A stretch of 64,000 bases of DNA, from NCBI RefSeq assembly GCF_965363235.1, contig NC_134843.1:66007865-66071864 (forward strand), written 5' to 3'. Shown one piece after another: positions 11,016 to 22,249 of the stretch. Source of the stretch: Mytilus galloprovincialis (Eukaryota > Mollusca > Bivalvia > Mytilida > Mytilidae). Made by a program: the position numbers and the translations under genes. Under the pieces are notes generated by a model. It saw nothing but the letters and a program-made list of their open reading frames with translations, ran no database searches and was not told the DNA's origin. Position 1 is the first letter of the stretch. The number at the start of each line of letters is the position of its first letter.

Positions 11016-11597
11016 TCATTCCTTAAGTCGGCAAATTTTTGAAATTTTATTAACGAAAACTTTACCCAGATTTAATCCATACACGTGTATGAAAAAAAAA
11101 TGTAAATAGTTTGAAAGTAAACTATTAATAATCCAATTGTGCAAGAACTTGTAAAAATGACCGGTCCACATTATGATAAATAATAAGTAATAAGGGTAAA
11201 TTTGGTATGGAATAAATGACAGATATTTCGGCAAGAACATTTTTTACAATAACGATTTATAATTTGTCATCAAAAGGTTTCTTATACATTTTGTAATTTC
11301 AAAAACATGTCGTTCTATAGCTTTCGTAAATAAAATTTCACAAATTTGCCGATTTAAGGCAATAAAGAGTATGAACTTCAAAAGTCTACATAATTATTAA
11401 CTTCATTCAGAAACTACACCCTTTTGAAATTTTTAAGGTTTCACAAATAATATATGGATTTAAGTAAAATCATGTATTAAGGCATTGCAAGTTTTATTAT
11501 TGGTATAGTGGTACTTGGTACTGTCTACTGTGCGTTGAAATGAACCGTGGTATATAGAAAACATCAAATTACCTCACCAAATTTTATCACGCACTGT

Positions 11598-11621
11598 ACC
11601 CATATATATATATATATATAT
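11598..11621. repeat. (AT)n microsatellite
   Basis: Short alternating AT run followed by a T-rich stretch. Confidence 0.8.
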
Positions 11622-12635
11622 TTTTTATTATTGTTGTATTTATAGGAAACTGGCCATGTATGCGCGGGGCTTCACAATCAAACTTATTGAATTGATTTAT
11701 TGATTGTTGTTTGCTTAACGTCCAGTGGCAAATATTTCATGCATGTTCAGGACGATAAAACTTATTGAACCCTGTCACATTATTTTTGTTGTTATGCTGT
11801 ATAACTTGTCAAGCCAATGCTTTTGTTCTCTTTTTTGGTACGCATTTTTTTAAGGGTCCCTAACAGTTAGCTATACGATATGGATTGTACTTCGACCTCG
11901 GGGTTTGTTTTTTTTTTTGGGGGGGGGGGGGGAAGGGGGCGCTATCTTATCGTTTTTAATCAAATTAAGATGTGAAAGTCAGTTTTAATCAAATTAAGAT
12001 GTAAAAGTCAGTATGTGGCAATCGAGAAATTATATATGAATGGGATATGATTTTTGATGAAATATATGGATGATTATTGGTATTCAAAAAAATAAATATA
12101 CGAATGGGGTGCATTAGAAACCCCAGCTGCCCATTTGTATCAAAAGAATATGTGGACCCCACCTTTTTGACTACTTGGTAAATGTTCACCTTCTCAATGT
12201 CGGTTTGACTTTTGTGTACATTACCGTTATGATTTAATTTTGAATTGAATAAAACATACAAATGTATATATTGAAAACAATTAGTGTTACTTTCAAGATT
12301 TGTTTTAATTATTTTCGTGAATAAGCTATATAATTCGACAATTTTGCACGACATTTATCTTCAAAGTTAGCACGGTGACCCATTGTTTCTAATATGTTTT
12401 TGAAAAATGCATGGTAAAATCTGTATTTTGGCAAAGTACAAGAAAATTTTATATGAGGAAATTTATATCAATAATCACCCAAATACGATCACAATCATCT
12501 GATAAGCATGAAGTTTGAACAAAAGTTATATACATTTTAGTGAAGACACACATTCTCATGTTTACATTGGAGATAGAGTTTTAGAATTTTTTGATGAACA
12601 GACAAATTTGAATAAAGTCATGGTTTTTTTTTCAG

Positions 12636-12730
12636 GAGCTCAAGGTCCTTTCCTTTGCAATTGGTCAGGAAATATGCCAACAGGAATGCCATGCACACCA
12701 CGACAAACCAAAAGACCTTTTGAGATGTAA
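12636..12730 (+). CDS. PB1-domain protein, exon 2 (terminal)
   Basis: A T-rich tract and TTTTTTTTCAG precede the exon at 12636. Joining the single base left by exon 1 (G) with GA restores a glycine codon, and the frame continues for 30 residues (AQGPFLCNWSGNM.., ending KRPFEM) to TAA at 12728-12730. Donor and acceptor phases agree exactly, and both splice sites are strong, so the 2,584-bp intron is well supported. The spliced product is 450 residues. The short tail has two cysteines and no domain I recognise. Confidence 0.8.
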
Positions 12731-12813
12731 CATTCAATTTCGAGTTTATTGACGTTTTTGCATTATGTGATATTTTGTTCTTTGTGATTTAGTTCATTTA
12801 GTTGTGATTTAAA

Positions 12814-12819
12814 AATAAA
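12814..12819 (+). terminator. AATAAA polyadenylation signal of the PB1 gene
   Basis: Canonical AATAAA about 84 bases after the stop codon, in the expected place for a short 3' UTR. Confidence 0.6.
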
Positions 12820-13505
12820 CCGGAAGTTTAATTTAAAGTTGTTCACTTAAATTAAAGAAGTAGATATCAGGTTTTAAAAAAATGTCTTTGATAAGAAGTA
12901 AAAATTCGTTCGTAGAAGCTGCATAGTCAAAGCAGAAAATTGAACGACCACTTTCAAGAATTTCAAAATTATGGAAAAATTCGATTGTAGAAAGGTTGCA
13001 AAGAAATACAAGAAGATTTCAAACTGATATAAGATTCTATTAACTCGAAAATATGTACAAGAGTTATTTTTTACAAATTTTTATTGAATTATTGGGCTTA
13101 ATTTGCTACTAATGTGGTAAAGGCTTTATACAAATTCAGGTCAAATTGTAATTTTCTTACGAATCTTACTGGATCGATGAGGCACCAACCATTCATCTTT
13201 TGAGATGGTTTTACATTTGAAGATTAAACGTCTTTCAATTTAATTCCAGTTTGTTCCCATTACAAAAATTTTAAAAACCTAGTTATACAAAAATCTGTCT
13301 CTGTATGATTTTGAAAAAAAAAAACATTGTATATTTTTAAAATAGTCGAAAACAAAATTGTCTGTGCCATGAAAAAGTCGTGGTCCAACAAAAGATGAAG
13401 GGTCGGTGCCTTATACATAGCAGTCGGTTGCAAAAGTTGACGATCATATCTCTAACTTGAGTATGGCTAATTCTATGTACCTGAAATTAACATATTTATA
13501 GCAAT
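12820..13505. other. AT-rich spacer, nothing recognised
   Basis: No exon or shared repeat recognised between the PB1 gene and the next repeat cluster. Confidence 0.4.
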
Positions 13506-13519
13506 TCCTTAGATACGAA

Positions 13520-13615
13520 AGATCCGCAGGTTGCCTTGGGTTGTTTTCTGCTCTTTTGTCGGGTTGTTGTCTCTTTGACACTTTTCCCGTTTCAATTCTC
13601 AATTTTATTAAAGAT
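13520..13615 (+). repeat. Dispersed repeat M3, partial
   Basis: Ends with the M3 hallmark 'gggttgttgtctctttgaca' and 'caattctcaattttatt', also found near 19.3, 34.0 and 56.4 kb. Confidence 0.65.
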
Positions 13616-13639
13616 ATAACTGCATATATAAAAATAAGA

Positions 13640-13770
13640 ATATGTGGTCTGATAGACAATCAGACAAGTCATTTCAAGCGACCAACACACGTTAGCAACT
13701 ATAGGTCACCGTGTGACCTTCAAAAATAAGCAAAACACATACTGTATAGCATGAAAGCTTTAAAAGGTCT
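13640..13770 (+). repeat. Dispersed repeat M1, diverged copy
   Basis: Diverged version of the M1 centre: 'gcaactataggtcaccgtgt' and 'ccttcaaaaataagcaaaac'. Confidence 0.6.
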
Positions 13771-14164
13771 TTGCATGGCAAACACGAAAGATGAGTGGAT
13801 GATAACAGAGAGAGAAAAAAAAACCACGGAAACCGCATGGACAAATGGTCCGCAATAATGCTTGGGTCAACTCGCTAAAATGAATGAAAGACCTTGCGAA
13901 TGTAAGTCCTTATCTATGGCTGGGACGTATGTTAAAAATTTGCAAATTTTTATAATGTAAGACTTGGTTTTAAATTATTTGTGAGTGAGCTGAAAGACTC
14001 GTTAATAAATAATCACTCCCAGAAAGACGACAAATCCATAAAAAAAAAGAAAAAAAATGATTATGCGAACTACAGTGCACAGTATATTATATTCATATTT
14101 TATTTGCGATCATAAAATATACGAAGTCGTCCATAACTATGTAAATTGGTTCGCTTTAAAAAAT

Positions 14165-14250
14165 AATAAGTTGATATAAAAAAAAGAAGTGGTATGATTG
14201 CCAATGAGACAAGTTGAACCCTCCACAAGAGACCAAAATGAATACGTTTC
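14165..14250 (+). repeat. Dispersed repeat M1, short copy
   Basis: Contains 'gtatgattgccaatgagaca' and 'ccctccacaagagaccaaaa'. Confidence 0.65.
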
Positions 14251-15104
14251 TTTTGCCAAGGGTTTTTCACAAATATAGTAGTGAACAGAACAGTTCAAGT
14301 TTCCTATATGCACCAAATTATACATTTTGCGTATATATAAAATTACGATATACGTAAATGCAAATTTCACAAGGCTTGATCCCAATAGGTTTTTTACTGT
14401 CCAATAACTTGCAAGTACGAAAAAGACAGTCCTGGCAGAAGTATTTTCTATTATATTGTCTATATGTTTTGATTTTGCACAACTTTTGAAAGTTGATCAT
14501 GCATTCGTTCTAAAATAAAATTTTAGACCAGATAAAAGTTAAAAAGATGACATAATTCGACAATTGATAAATCCCTATAACGTCCGAAAAAAAAGATAAT
14601 TATCAACACATGCATTGTAACTTTTAAAACCAGTTAAATCATTTTTTTCTGAAAGTACGTGCAATATCATAAAAATTAATTATCAAAACATAACAAAAAC
14701 ACAAGTAAAGATTTTTTTAAGTTTTCAATATTATAAATCAAAACGTATAGGTTGTTCCTGATTAGTTGTTTGAATTATTTTATTTAGGCGTGGAGAACCT
14801 TTGGTGACCCCACAGTTTAAATATCTATCGTAAAGTACGTCGTGAGCAGTGGTAGTTACAGACAAACGTTCACCTAATCTGTCCCAGTCAATGAATGATT
14901 TCAATGTGTCAATCAATCGCCACAGCCACACTGTTATGAATTTCCCTCTAAACATTAACAAATATTATCCCATATTTACGTATGAAACAATAAAAGTATT
15001 TTTGATAGTTTCAAAACGTGGATTTAGCAGATTTGACAAAACACCATTAAGGCACAATAAGAAAACAATGCTATTTTCAAATCAAATATATGTATATAAG
15101 TAAC

Positions 15105-16252
15105 AAGAGGCTCTCAAGAGCCTGAATCGCTCACCTGGTAAACAATGCCTTATTGAACATATTGAACCATGCCAGGCAACATGTACAGCTAACAATTCTT
15201 CAATATTACAAATATATATGACTTACTGTTTATAAATAAAGAAAATGAGACCAAAACACAAACACTTAAAACTTAGCAATGGACTGTGAAAATGAGGTCA
15301 AGTTCAAATAAAACCTGCGTAACCGACATATAGATCATAAAATATTTTCATACACCAAATATAGTTGACCTAATGCATAAAGTATTAAAAAAATAGACCA
15401 AAACTAAAAAAGTTAACTTTGATCTTGACCTAATGAACATTTTTACCCCATGTCAGATTTGCTCTAAATGCTTTCGTTTTTGAGATATAAGCCAAAAACT
15501 GCATTTGACCCCTATGTTCTATTTAAAGTAAGGGCGGCCATGTTTTTTGACGGATCAAAAATCGAAGCACACACTTTGTGCAGGATAATCTAAGGAACTA
15601 TCATGCTAAGTTTCATCCAAATCCATTCAGTAGTTTCAGAGGAGAAGATTTTTTAAAGTTAGCAAATATGATGAACAAATTGTGAAAAATTGTCATTAAA
15701 GGACATTTACCCCTTAAGGGGTCAATTTACAATTTTGGTCATATTAACCCATTTGTAGATCTTACTTTGCTGATCATTTTTGCTGTTTACAGTTTATCTT
15801 CATCTATAATAATATTCAAGATAATGACCAAAAACTGCAAAATTTCCTTAAAATTACCAATTAAGTGGCAGCAACCCAACAATGGTTTGTTTGATTCATC
15901 TGAAAATTTCTGGGCTGATAGATCTTGACCTAATGAACATTTTTACCCCATGTCAGATTTGCTCTAAATGCTTCCGTTTTTGAGATATAAGCCAAAAACT
16001 GCATTTGAACCCTATGTTCTATTTTAAGTAACGGCGGCCATGTTTTTTGACGGATCAAAAATCGAAGCACACACTTTGTGCAGGATAATCTAAGGAACAA
16101 TCATTTTATGTTTCATTCAAATCCATTCAGTAGTTTCAGAGGAGAAGATGTTTGAAAAATTGTTAACGACGACAGACGACGACGACGACGACGACGACGG
16201 ACGCCAAGTGATGAGAAAAGCTCACATGGCCTTTTAGGCCAGGTGAGCTAAT
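15105..16252 (+). mobile_element. Helitron-like / pearl-like non-autonomous element
   Basis: Starts 'aacaagaggctctcaagagc' and 'gctcacctgg'; ends at about 16252 with a short hairpin TGGCCttttaGGCCA six bases before a terminal CTAA, the layout of Helitron 3' ends. A 235-bp block ('gatcttgacctaatgaacat' to 'ttcagaggagaagat') occurs twice, at 15421-15655 and 15921-16155, so the body is about one and a half copies of a 500-bp unit. A GAC trinucleotide run lies near 16165-16200. It shares its first ten bases with the element at 6200. No ORF. It sits just below exon 2 of gene A, where gene B has its exon 3. Confidence 0.75.
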
Positions 16253-16299
16253 AACAATCTGTCAATCTAATTATTCAATTAAAAAAAATATATACGTAC

Positions 16300-16440
16300 G
16301 GGTTTTTACAATTGGTGTTTTCCATCCTTGAACGGGGCCGTTGGAATAAACGGAACATTTCTTCGTCCAACATCCTTGTTTCCACTCTTGATTGGGGAAA
16401 TAGCATACCCCTTTTACGCTGCACCCGGTACAACCATTTA
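16300..16440 (-). CDS. Cysteine-rich secreted peptide gene A, exon 2
   Basis: Minus-strand exon of 141 bp between acceptor TTTTCAATAG (AG at 16442-16441) and donor GTACGT (from 16299). It codes for INGCTGCSVKGVCYFPNQEW, then KQGCWTKKC and ending in GWKTPIVKT, with five cysteines. It is the same length and phase as the gene B exon at 24899-25039 and nearly identical in protein. The spacing of Cys, Trp and Gly recalls small von Willebrand factor C-like modules, but I would not assign a named domain. Exon 1 at 17265-17337 joins it in phase (ATA codon across the junction). The next exon is not found nearby because the Helitron-like element lies there; the best candidate is at 1692-1801. Confidence 0.85.
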
Positions 16441-17104
16441 CTATTGAAAAAATATTATTATAAATATATATATATGTTTGACGTCATAAAATGTAAAAGT
16501 CACATAGAAAGAAATAAAAAATAATAATGATTTTAACTTTTCATTTTCTACAGTAACATGAACATACCTATTGTTTTGCGTTTACATATATCTCTGAAAA
16601 TGCGTTATACTCGTTTATGTTTATACTATAAAGTCCTTATAAAAAGTTAAGTGCATGTTCTTTACAGAGTAATAAAGATGAACCACTGAATTCGATTTTT
16701 TTTATTTAACGGTCACCCAACAAATGGTAAATGTTGCTCGATCGACACAATGTGTCGATGTCTCGAACCACTGACGACATATTTTCGCCTACTAGATATC
16801 AAGATTCCAGTAAAGACATCTTATCTGTAATGTCATTGATTGTGTCATTTTTACTGAAAGAGAATTTGCCGTTCGGGTTATGAAGGCGTAACAGGATACG
16901 CTTACACATTTAACAAATCCGTCTAGTTAATTTACTCGTTTGGAGAAAATAGACAGAATTAAATTATTAGTAAAGATTTTTTTAAGGTTACTATAATCTG
17001 TTGGCTTTTAAATTAGTTTGAAATGGTGTCATCACTTATCTTTTAAAGCAGTTGACACCGAAAATAAGGATATTTTTTTCTATGTCAATTTTCATTCATT
17101 CTAT

Positions 17105-17200
17105 TCATTTGATTCGAACGTCACTGGTGAGCCTTTTGTAGACGAAATGTGCGTATGACGTATATCATTCTGCTGGACTAGATTCAATAGCCACGATCAT
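17105..17200 (+). repeat. Dispersed repeat M2, partial copy
   Basis: Carries the M2 core in diverged form ('cgtcactggtgagccttttg', 'tgtagacgaaatgtgcgt'). Lies in the intron of gene A. Confidence 0.6.
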
Positions 17201-17264
17201 CATGGGAACCAATACATATATACATATTTCATATCACTTTGCATATGTAATAATATACAATTAC

Positions 17265-17337
17265 TTATTCCTGGAATCCTAGACTGAACAGTCACTAAAA
17301 CAACCAATAGAATCAGGCCAAATGTCAATGTATTCAT
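17265..17337 (-). CDS. Cysteine-rich secreted peptide gene A, exon 1 (signal peptide)
   Basis: ATG at 17337 on the minus strand opens a 24-codon exon, MNTLTFGLILLVVLVTVQSR then IPGI, plus one base before donor GTAATT. It is a textbook signal peptide, hydrophobic LILLVVLV with likely cleavage after VQS. An acceptor-like sequence ending GCAG sits immediately before the ATG, which implies a non-coding leader exon. That leader, with a TATA box, is at about 18529-18560. The exon in gene B (26804-26876) is the same length (73 bp) and differs at few residues. The predicted product of gene A, if its third exon is the one at 1692-1801, is 107 residues. Confidence 0.85.
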
Positions 17338-17671
17338 CTGCAATATAACAGACATTGTTACATACATAGTGTGTATTAGTGTCTATAATAAATTGTTTTG
17401 TCCAGTAAAAGTAATTTATCAATTTTTTTGTGTATTGCCTTTAATGTAACGTTTGCTATTATACAATAGAAAAAGGATGTTGTTTGTTTCATTTATAAGT
17501 AAGAATAAGACTAAGTGTATGCGCGAAAAAGTTTATACAAAAAATTATGTAGCGTACCGTGCATGGCATGACAAGACTCTTACAACGACAGTCTACCAAA
17601 AAGACAAATTCTACAAGAAGGACCTACAAAATTTGGATATGATCTACAACACAGGGCTTTCGAGTACTTAA

Positions 17672-18480
17672 GAAAAGTTTTTAAAACACTTTGAAGATAA
17701 CTAACTTTCTATCATTAGCTATAAATGACAAAATAGAACCTTAATAAAGCAAGTTCGACACCACCTAACATATCCAAGTTTTTGCAACTGTTACAGTAAA
17801 AGATACAACGAGCTGATAACAAGATTATAAAAGTAATGATATCAAAAAGGATAAAAACTCAATACTGATAGAAACCTCTACAAAATGATGCCAAATAACA
17901 AAATAAAACAAAACGAAAGACAATCATTCTACAAAACATTACAAAAAAACTAAATACTGTCAACTCAAAGAATAGGTTTTGCTGTAAATTTACAGTTCCT
18001 TTTATGTTTCAGTCAGTGGAAGATAACATAATACAGTTAAACACATACTATTATAAAGATCATTAAAAACACTATAGGGCATTTAATTATATCAATACTC
18101 CAGATCTAGACGATCTCCACACAATGTGTAACTTATGAAATTTATGCCGAGCAAAACAAGTCTGCAGTGCTGTATGTATTACAAAGAAATACTGATTTAC
18201 ATGTCTGATGTTTTAAAACATACCAGTTAAAATTAAATAAAGAATCATTATACAATCAACACCAAAATTACAGACACACTTCAATGAACCAAACATGGAC
18301 ACGGTTTGACGCAAACATAACTTATTGTTCAAGAATGTTATCAAGCAAAGTACATTTAGGTATATGGTGTTCTTTTTTTATCTATAAAATTAAATATATG
18401 ACTAATCTTCAGCGTCCCTTAAAAAAAACTTTTTTTCAACAGATTTTCTGAAATATTTTTATTGTTTATTGAACTCAAAT
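17672..18480. other. Intron 1 of gene A, nothing else recognised
   Basis: AT-rich sequence between the signal-peptide exon and the leader exon. Only short chance ORFs. Confidence 0.4.
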
Positions 18481-18528
18481 CATCACAAAACTACCATCGA
18501 ACATAAATCTGTTTGCTTTTCAACCTAC

Positions 18529-18585
18529 CTTGTACAATATGAAGTCACAGCATTGATACAAATATCTCTATCAAGTGTTTATATA
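18529..18585 (-). promoter_or_regulatory. Promoter and non-coding leader exon of gene A
   Basis: On the minus strand a TATA box, TATATAAA (18585-18578), is followed about 50 bases later by a strong donor, ACAAG|GTAGGT (exon end 18529). This gives a short untranslated leader of roughly 25-30 bases whose intron would end at the acceptor right before the ATG of exon 1. Gene B has the same arrangement. Confidence 0.6.
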
Positions 18586-18994
18586 CAGCTTAATTATAAC
18601 AGATGCTGACCATCCTCAAGGAAATTCATTTTTCATACAAAACGCCTGCGAAAAATATTTCTACAAATTTTCCTGAGAGCAATAACTTTTAGACGCCACT
18701 ACCATTTTTGCCTTTATGTTTATTATACTACAGGAATTAACTGTAATTCATCATAAAACAAAACAATTATGCAGAACCATAGGTTGTTCTAGTCATTTGA
18801 TGTTCCATTAAAAAAAACGTAAACACAATCATGTAATGGACTGTTAATCCAAGATGGTACCATCCACTGAGAAGCCTGAGGTCACTGAAAAACATTATTT
18901 TCACACACTGTTGTTGTAATTATAGGTCACGGTACTAGAAGTTAGAGGGCCTTATTTATAACAATACATTTTACAAAAAGCAAACGTTTGTTTT

Positions 18995-19155
18995 ATATTA
19001 AGTTTGTAATTTCGGGGCGTTTAATAGCGCTGCTTATGCGGTAAGGTATTTGCTTATTGTTGAAGGCCATACGGTGATCTATATCGGTTAATTTCTGTGT
19101 CATTTGGTCTTGTGGAAATATGTCTCATTGCCAATCATACTACATCTTTTATAAT
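18995..19155 (-). repeat. Dispersed repeat M1, minus copy
   Basis: Reads 'cttattgttgaaggccatac' ... 'tctcattgccaatcatacta', the inverse of the 8030 copy. Confidence 0.7.
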
Positions 19156-19214
19156 AGCAGATATGATTCAACGACTACCACGAACGTACAGGCTCATAAA
19201 GTGGGGTTAACGCT

Positions 19215-19312
19215 GCATTGAAGACAAATTATCGGCCTTCGGCTGTTGTCTGCTCTATGGACGGATTGTTGTCTCTTTGACACATTTCCCATGTCCATTC
19301 TTAATTTTATTA
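19215..19312 (+). repeat. Dispersed repeat M3, partial
   Basis: Contains 'ggccttcggctgttgtctgc' and 'ttgttgtctctttgacacat'. Confidence 0.7.
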
Positions 19313-19319
19313 AAAATAA

Positions 19320-20240
19320 TTGTGAGCGCTCAACCCTTCCCCAACTTGGTACAGTGATGTAAAAACACAACATAAGATTTGTAAAAATCAGTTACAAAAG
19401 GCTTAACTAGATCAGTACAAGGAACAAAACGACTAACATTTAAACAATAGAAACTATTAGAAACAAATCACCTACATAAGAGTACTCGCAGTTGCTGAAA
19501 ACTAGTTCAAAGCCAAATAGAATTAATGAATGCATCATCTTCTCCTAGACCGAATGATCAATCGTTCAACCTTAGGTTTTCTTCATCTCTTATGATAAAA
19601 TTAACAATTCATATAGGATAAAAAGGAAAATCCATCAATTTTGTTTTAAATGGCACGTACATGTAATATCTCAGATTTTTACAGATTGAAAACAAATGGA
19701 AATCTTAAATAAATCAATTGTATGAGGTGAGGTTTTTTCTCGGCAACTGCTTCCTTTTGGTTAAATGAAATTTGCTACGGTCGTTTATAACCATAATGGA
19801 AAAACGTCACATGGTAAGCTTCTATATGGTTTTGGCATGTTTACCTTTTCTTTAGCAAGACAAAAAAGGCTTTATACTTCTTCAAATGTTGAAAAATTAT
19901 AATTGAATAAGTGTTTTTTTAGGACTGAAAAATGCATAGTTTACAGAAAGCTTTATAATTTGAACTGATAAATGTATTTTCAATAAGGAATTTTCAATAA
20001 AGTTTAGATAATAAACCAGAAGAAGTGAACTGAACCTTTTAAGAACAAACAGAACAGCCATCTTGCCAAAGTGTCACGTTAAGATATTATTAATATTGTC
20101 TCATAACCTAATAACCCATATTTCAGTGCGTGTTTGCATCTCATATATATATATACAACGAAATTTGTTTTACATGCACACGTATAAATATTACGGTTTT
20201 TATCCAACGCAATCATAGGTTTGAACGTAGTTTTCAATTT
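19320..20240. other. Spacer, nothing recognised
   Basis: AT-rich and without exon-like or repeat structure that I can match within the window. Confidence 0.4.
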
Positions 20241-20246
20241 AGACTT

Positions 20247-20248
<2 letters not shown>

Positions 20249-20293
<45 letters not shown>
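20249..20293. repeat. (TA)n microsatellite
   Basis: About 22 TA dinucleotides. Produces a false Ile-Tyr repeat ORF on the minus strand. Confidence 0.9.
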
Positions 20294-20294
<1 letters not shown>

Positions 20295-20892
20295 AGATGA
20301 TCTTAATAGTAAGGGTGTTACCGGCAGTAGGAGGTTTGCTTCATACCATAGCATTATCTTTGATATTTACACACATCTAAGACTGTAAACTAGATTCTAT
20401 GATAACCTTGATGATATCAATTTGCAAATTTATCACCATACCTCTGCTCTAATGCTCCATCGTAAGAGGTATTATGATACATATTTCAGTTATAAACGTT
20501 ACTCTCGTGCAAGACACTTTACGGACATTATTGACAGAAATGCATTTCTTATACAAACAATGCTTCAACAGAGTTATGCAGAAAATTAAATGAAATCGGT
20601 ATTACACAGATTTACTGTCACCATAAAAAATTGATTGACAAACAAGAAGTGTATGTTTCTTACTAAGGCCGTGTTCACAACAAAAGCCATGTACAGTAAA
20701 CATGTTCACAATTAGTTTAATGTAATGTACACTGGTTTCACATCAAATTTATTCACATCTATACACCTTGTTTAATTACCTGTACATAAGATTTGTTCAC
20801 ACTTGAGTAAACTATACGTCATTTAAATGTTCATTACGTAGAACTGAATGCAAATTTTTCGGACAACCTTTCTTAATGATAATAAGCAGTTA

Positions 20893-21293
20893 GGGAACGA
20901 CCTTCTGACTTCAAATAGGGGGAAAGGTGTTTTCCATAATCACAAAACATATTCTGACCATATAGATGATAAAAGAAAATATTCTGAATCCAGAGTTTCC
21001 CCATACATTATAGGGCCTTTATCGGGACTCCGGGGTCGAGTGTTTCGGGATTTGTCCTTTTGGGATCCGGGAATTCTTATTTCGAATTTCAGGATGTCGG
21101 GATTTAAATTTCTATGAGTTCGGGGCCTTAGGATTTCATGTTTTTATCCCAGGATTTCGGCATAAGGACCCCTTATTGTACTGTTATATATTAAAAAAAA
21201 TCGATTTCTAGCATCGGATAAAAAACTGAAAAAATCTGACTCAGAAAAAAAAATTACACCCCCCCCTTTCTTTTTAGTTAAGTGGTTGCTCCT
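20893..21293. mobile_element. MITE of the GGGAACGACC family, split by another insertion
   Basis: Left end GGGAACGACCTTCTGACTTC and right end '..agttaagtggttgctcc' are inverse-related and match the MITE at 3826-4083. About 165 bp of foreign repeat lie inside. Confidence 0.65.
21020..21185 (-). repeat. TCCCGAAA-rich dispersed repeat, copy 2
   Basis: Inverse-complement match to 10860-11015, for example 'gggatccgggaattctta' and 'aggatgtcgggatttaaatt'. Nested within the MITE. Confidence 0.75.
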
Positions 21294-21544
21294 TCTTTCT
21301 GAAAGCCATTTTGATGATTTGCAGTAGTTTAAAGATACTGAAGATTACGCATTCGAAACCGTAGGCTGCAGCAGAGCGATTACAGACGAACAAATAGGAT
21401 TGGCATTTTAAGGATCACGATATTTCTATCTTTTTTGTTTTTTTTTTCAAATGGTATTTCTTCTCCAAAGAGTATTTGGCAAAGGGAGGGGGTATTTTTT
21501 AATTCTTTTTCTTTTCGAAGTGTATTTTAAATTTTTAACGGATC

Positions 21545-21750
21545 TGATATAGACAACCATGCAGCAAGAAATTCACGCACCCGGAGGCGTCCTTCATCTG
21601 GCCCCTAAACAAATATATATACTAGTTCAGTGATAAACATGTTTATGAGATCTCAACCCTCCCCCTATACCTCTAGCCAATGTAGAAAAGTAAACGCATA
21701 TCAATACGCACATTAAAATTCAGTTCAAGAGAAGTCCGAGTCCAATTTAC
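21545..21750 (-). repeat. Dispersed repeat M3, minus fragment
   Basis: Inverse of the centre of the long M3 copy at 33640-34055: 'cacccggaggcgtccttcat', 'agttcagtgataaacatgtt' and 'cctctagccaatgtagaaaa'. Confidence 0.7.
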
Positions 21751-22249
21751 CTCACACTTTTTTCAGTAATGCAATTATGAGTGAATCATTGTTTGAGTAG
21801 AGACCAGTGACAAATATCTCTGTGTACGTCCAGTCGATTCTGGAAGACCTTTTTAAATGAATTATGTGTTCTGTTATGATGATGCTTTCAGTCTTGATAA
21901 AGGGTTAATAAAGCTACGTAAATTTATTTTTTTAAGAAATAGATATATCAGGTTTAGACAAGTATTTCTGAAAAGAACTTTATTAATAATTGTTATAAAT
22001 ATAAATTTTATTCAAAAATCGTTTCTTCCTTAAATATTCATGGCAAAATTAATGTTCTACATGCTTAGTTTTGTGTACATTTAACCTACACAAGGCCTAC
22101 ATTGACTATCGACTGCATGTAGACAAAACATGATTTAAACTACATGTTAACATTGAGTTTTATCAATGGGAACGTAATTGTGTTTAGTTTACGTGTGACT
22201 TACACTAACACAACACCGAGTTTAGGTCAATGTGAACACGGCCTAGTTC

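Larger units (their letters stand above)
20664..22246. mobile_element. TIR DNA transposon (non-autonomous), TIR TAAGGCCGTGTTCACA, carrying nested insertions
   Basis: Left end TAAGGCCGTGTTCACA (20664-20679) is matched by right end TGTGAACACGGCCTA (22231-22245) in inverse. No transposase inside. The interior holds a MITE (20893-21293), itself split by a TCCCGAAA-type repeat, and a minus-orientation M3 fragment (about 21545-21750). Without those insertions the element would be well under 1 kb, the size of a MITE. Confidence 0.7.

Noticed and set aside
14731-14961. 76-codon minus ORF (RLIDTLKSFIDWDRLGERLS)
   Set aside because: Protein-like at first sight, but starts at a non-ATG codon, and neighbouring text ('ccacgcctaaataaaataat' on the minus strand) looks to me like a dispersed mussel repeat. 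Not enough to call a gene.
20079-20354. 91-codon minus ORF
   Set aside because: Ile-Tyr run from a (TA)n microsatellite.
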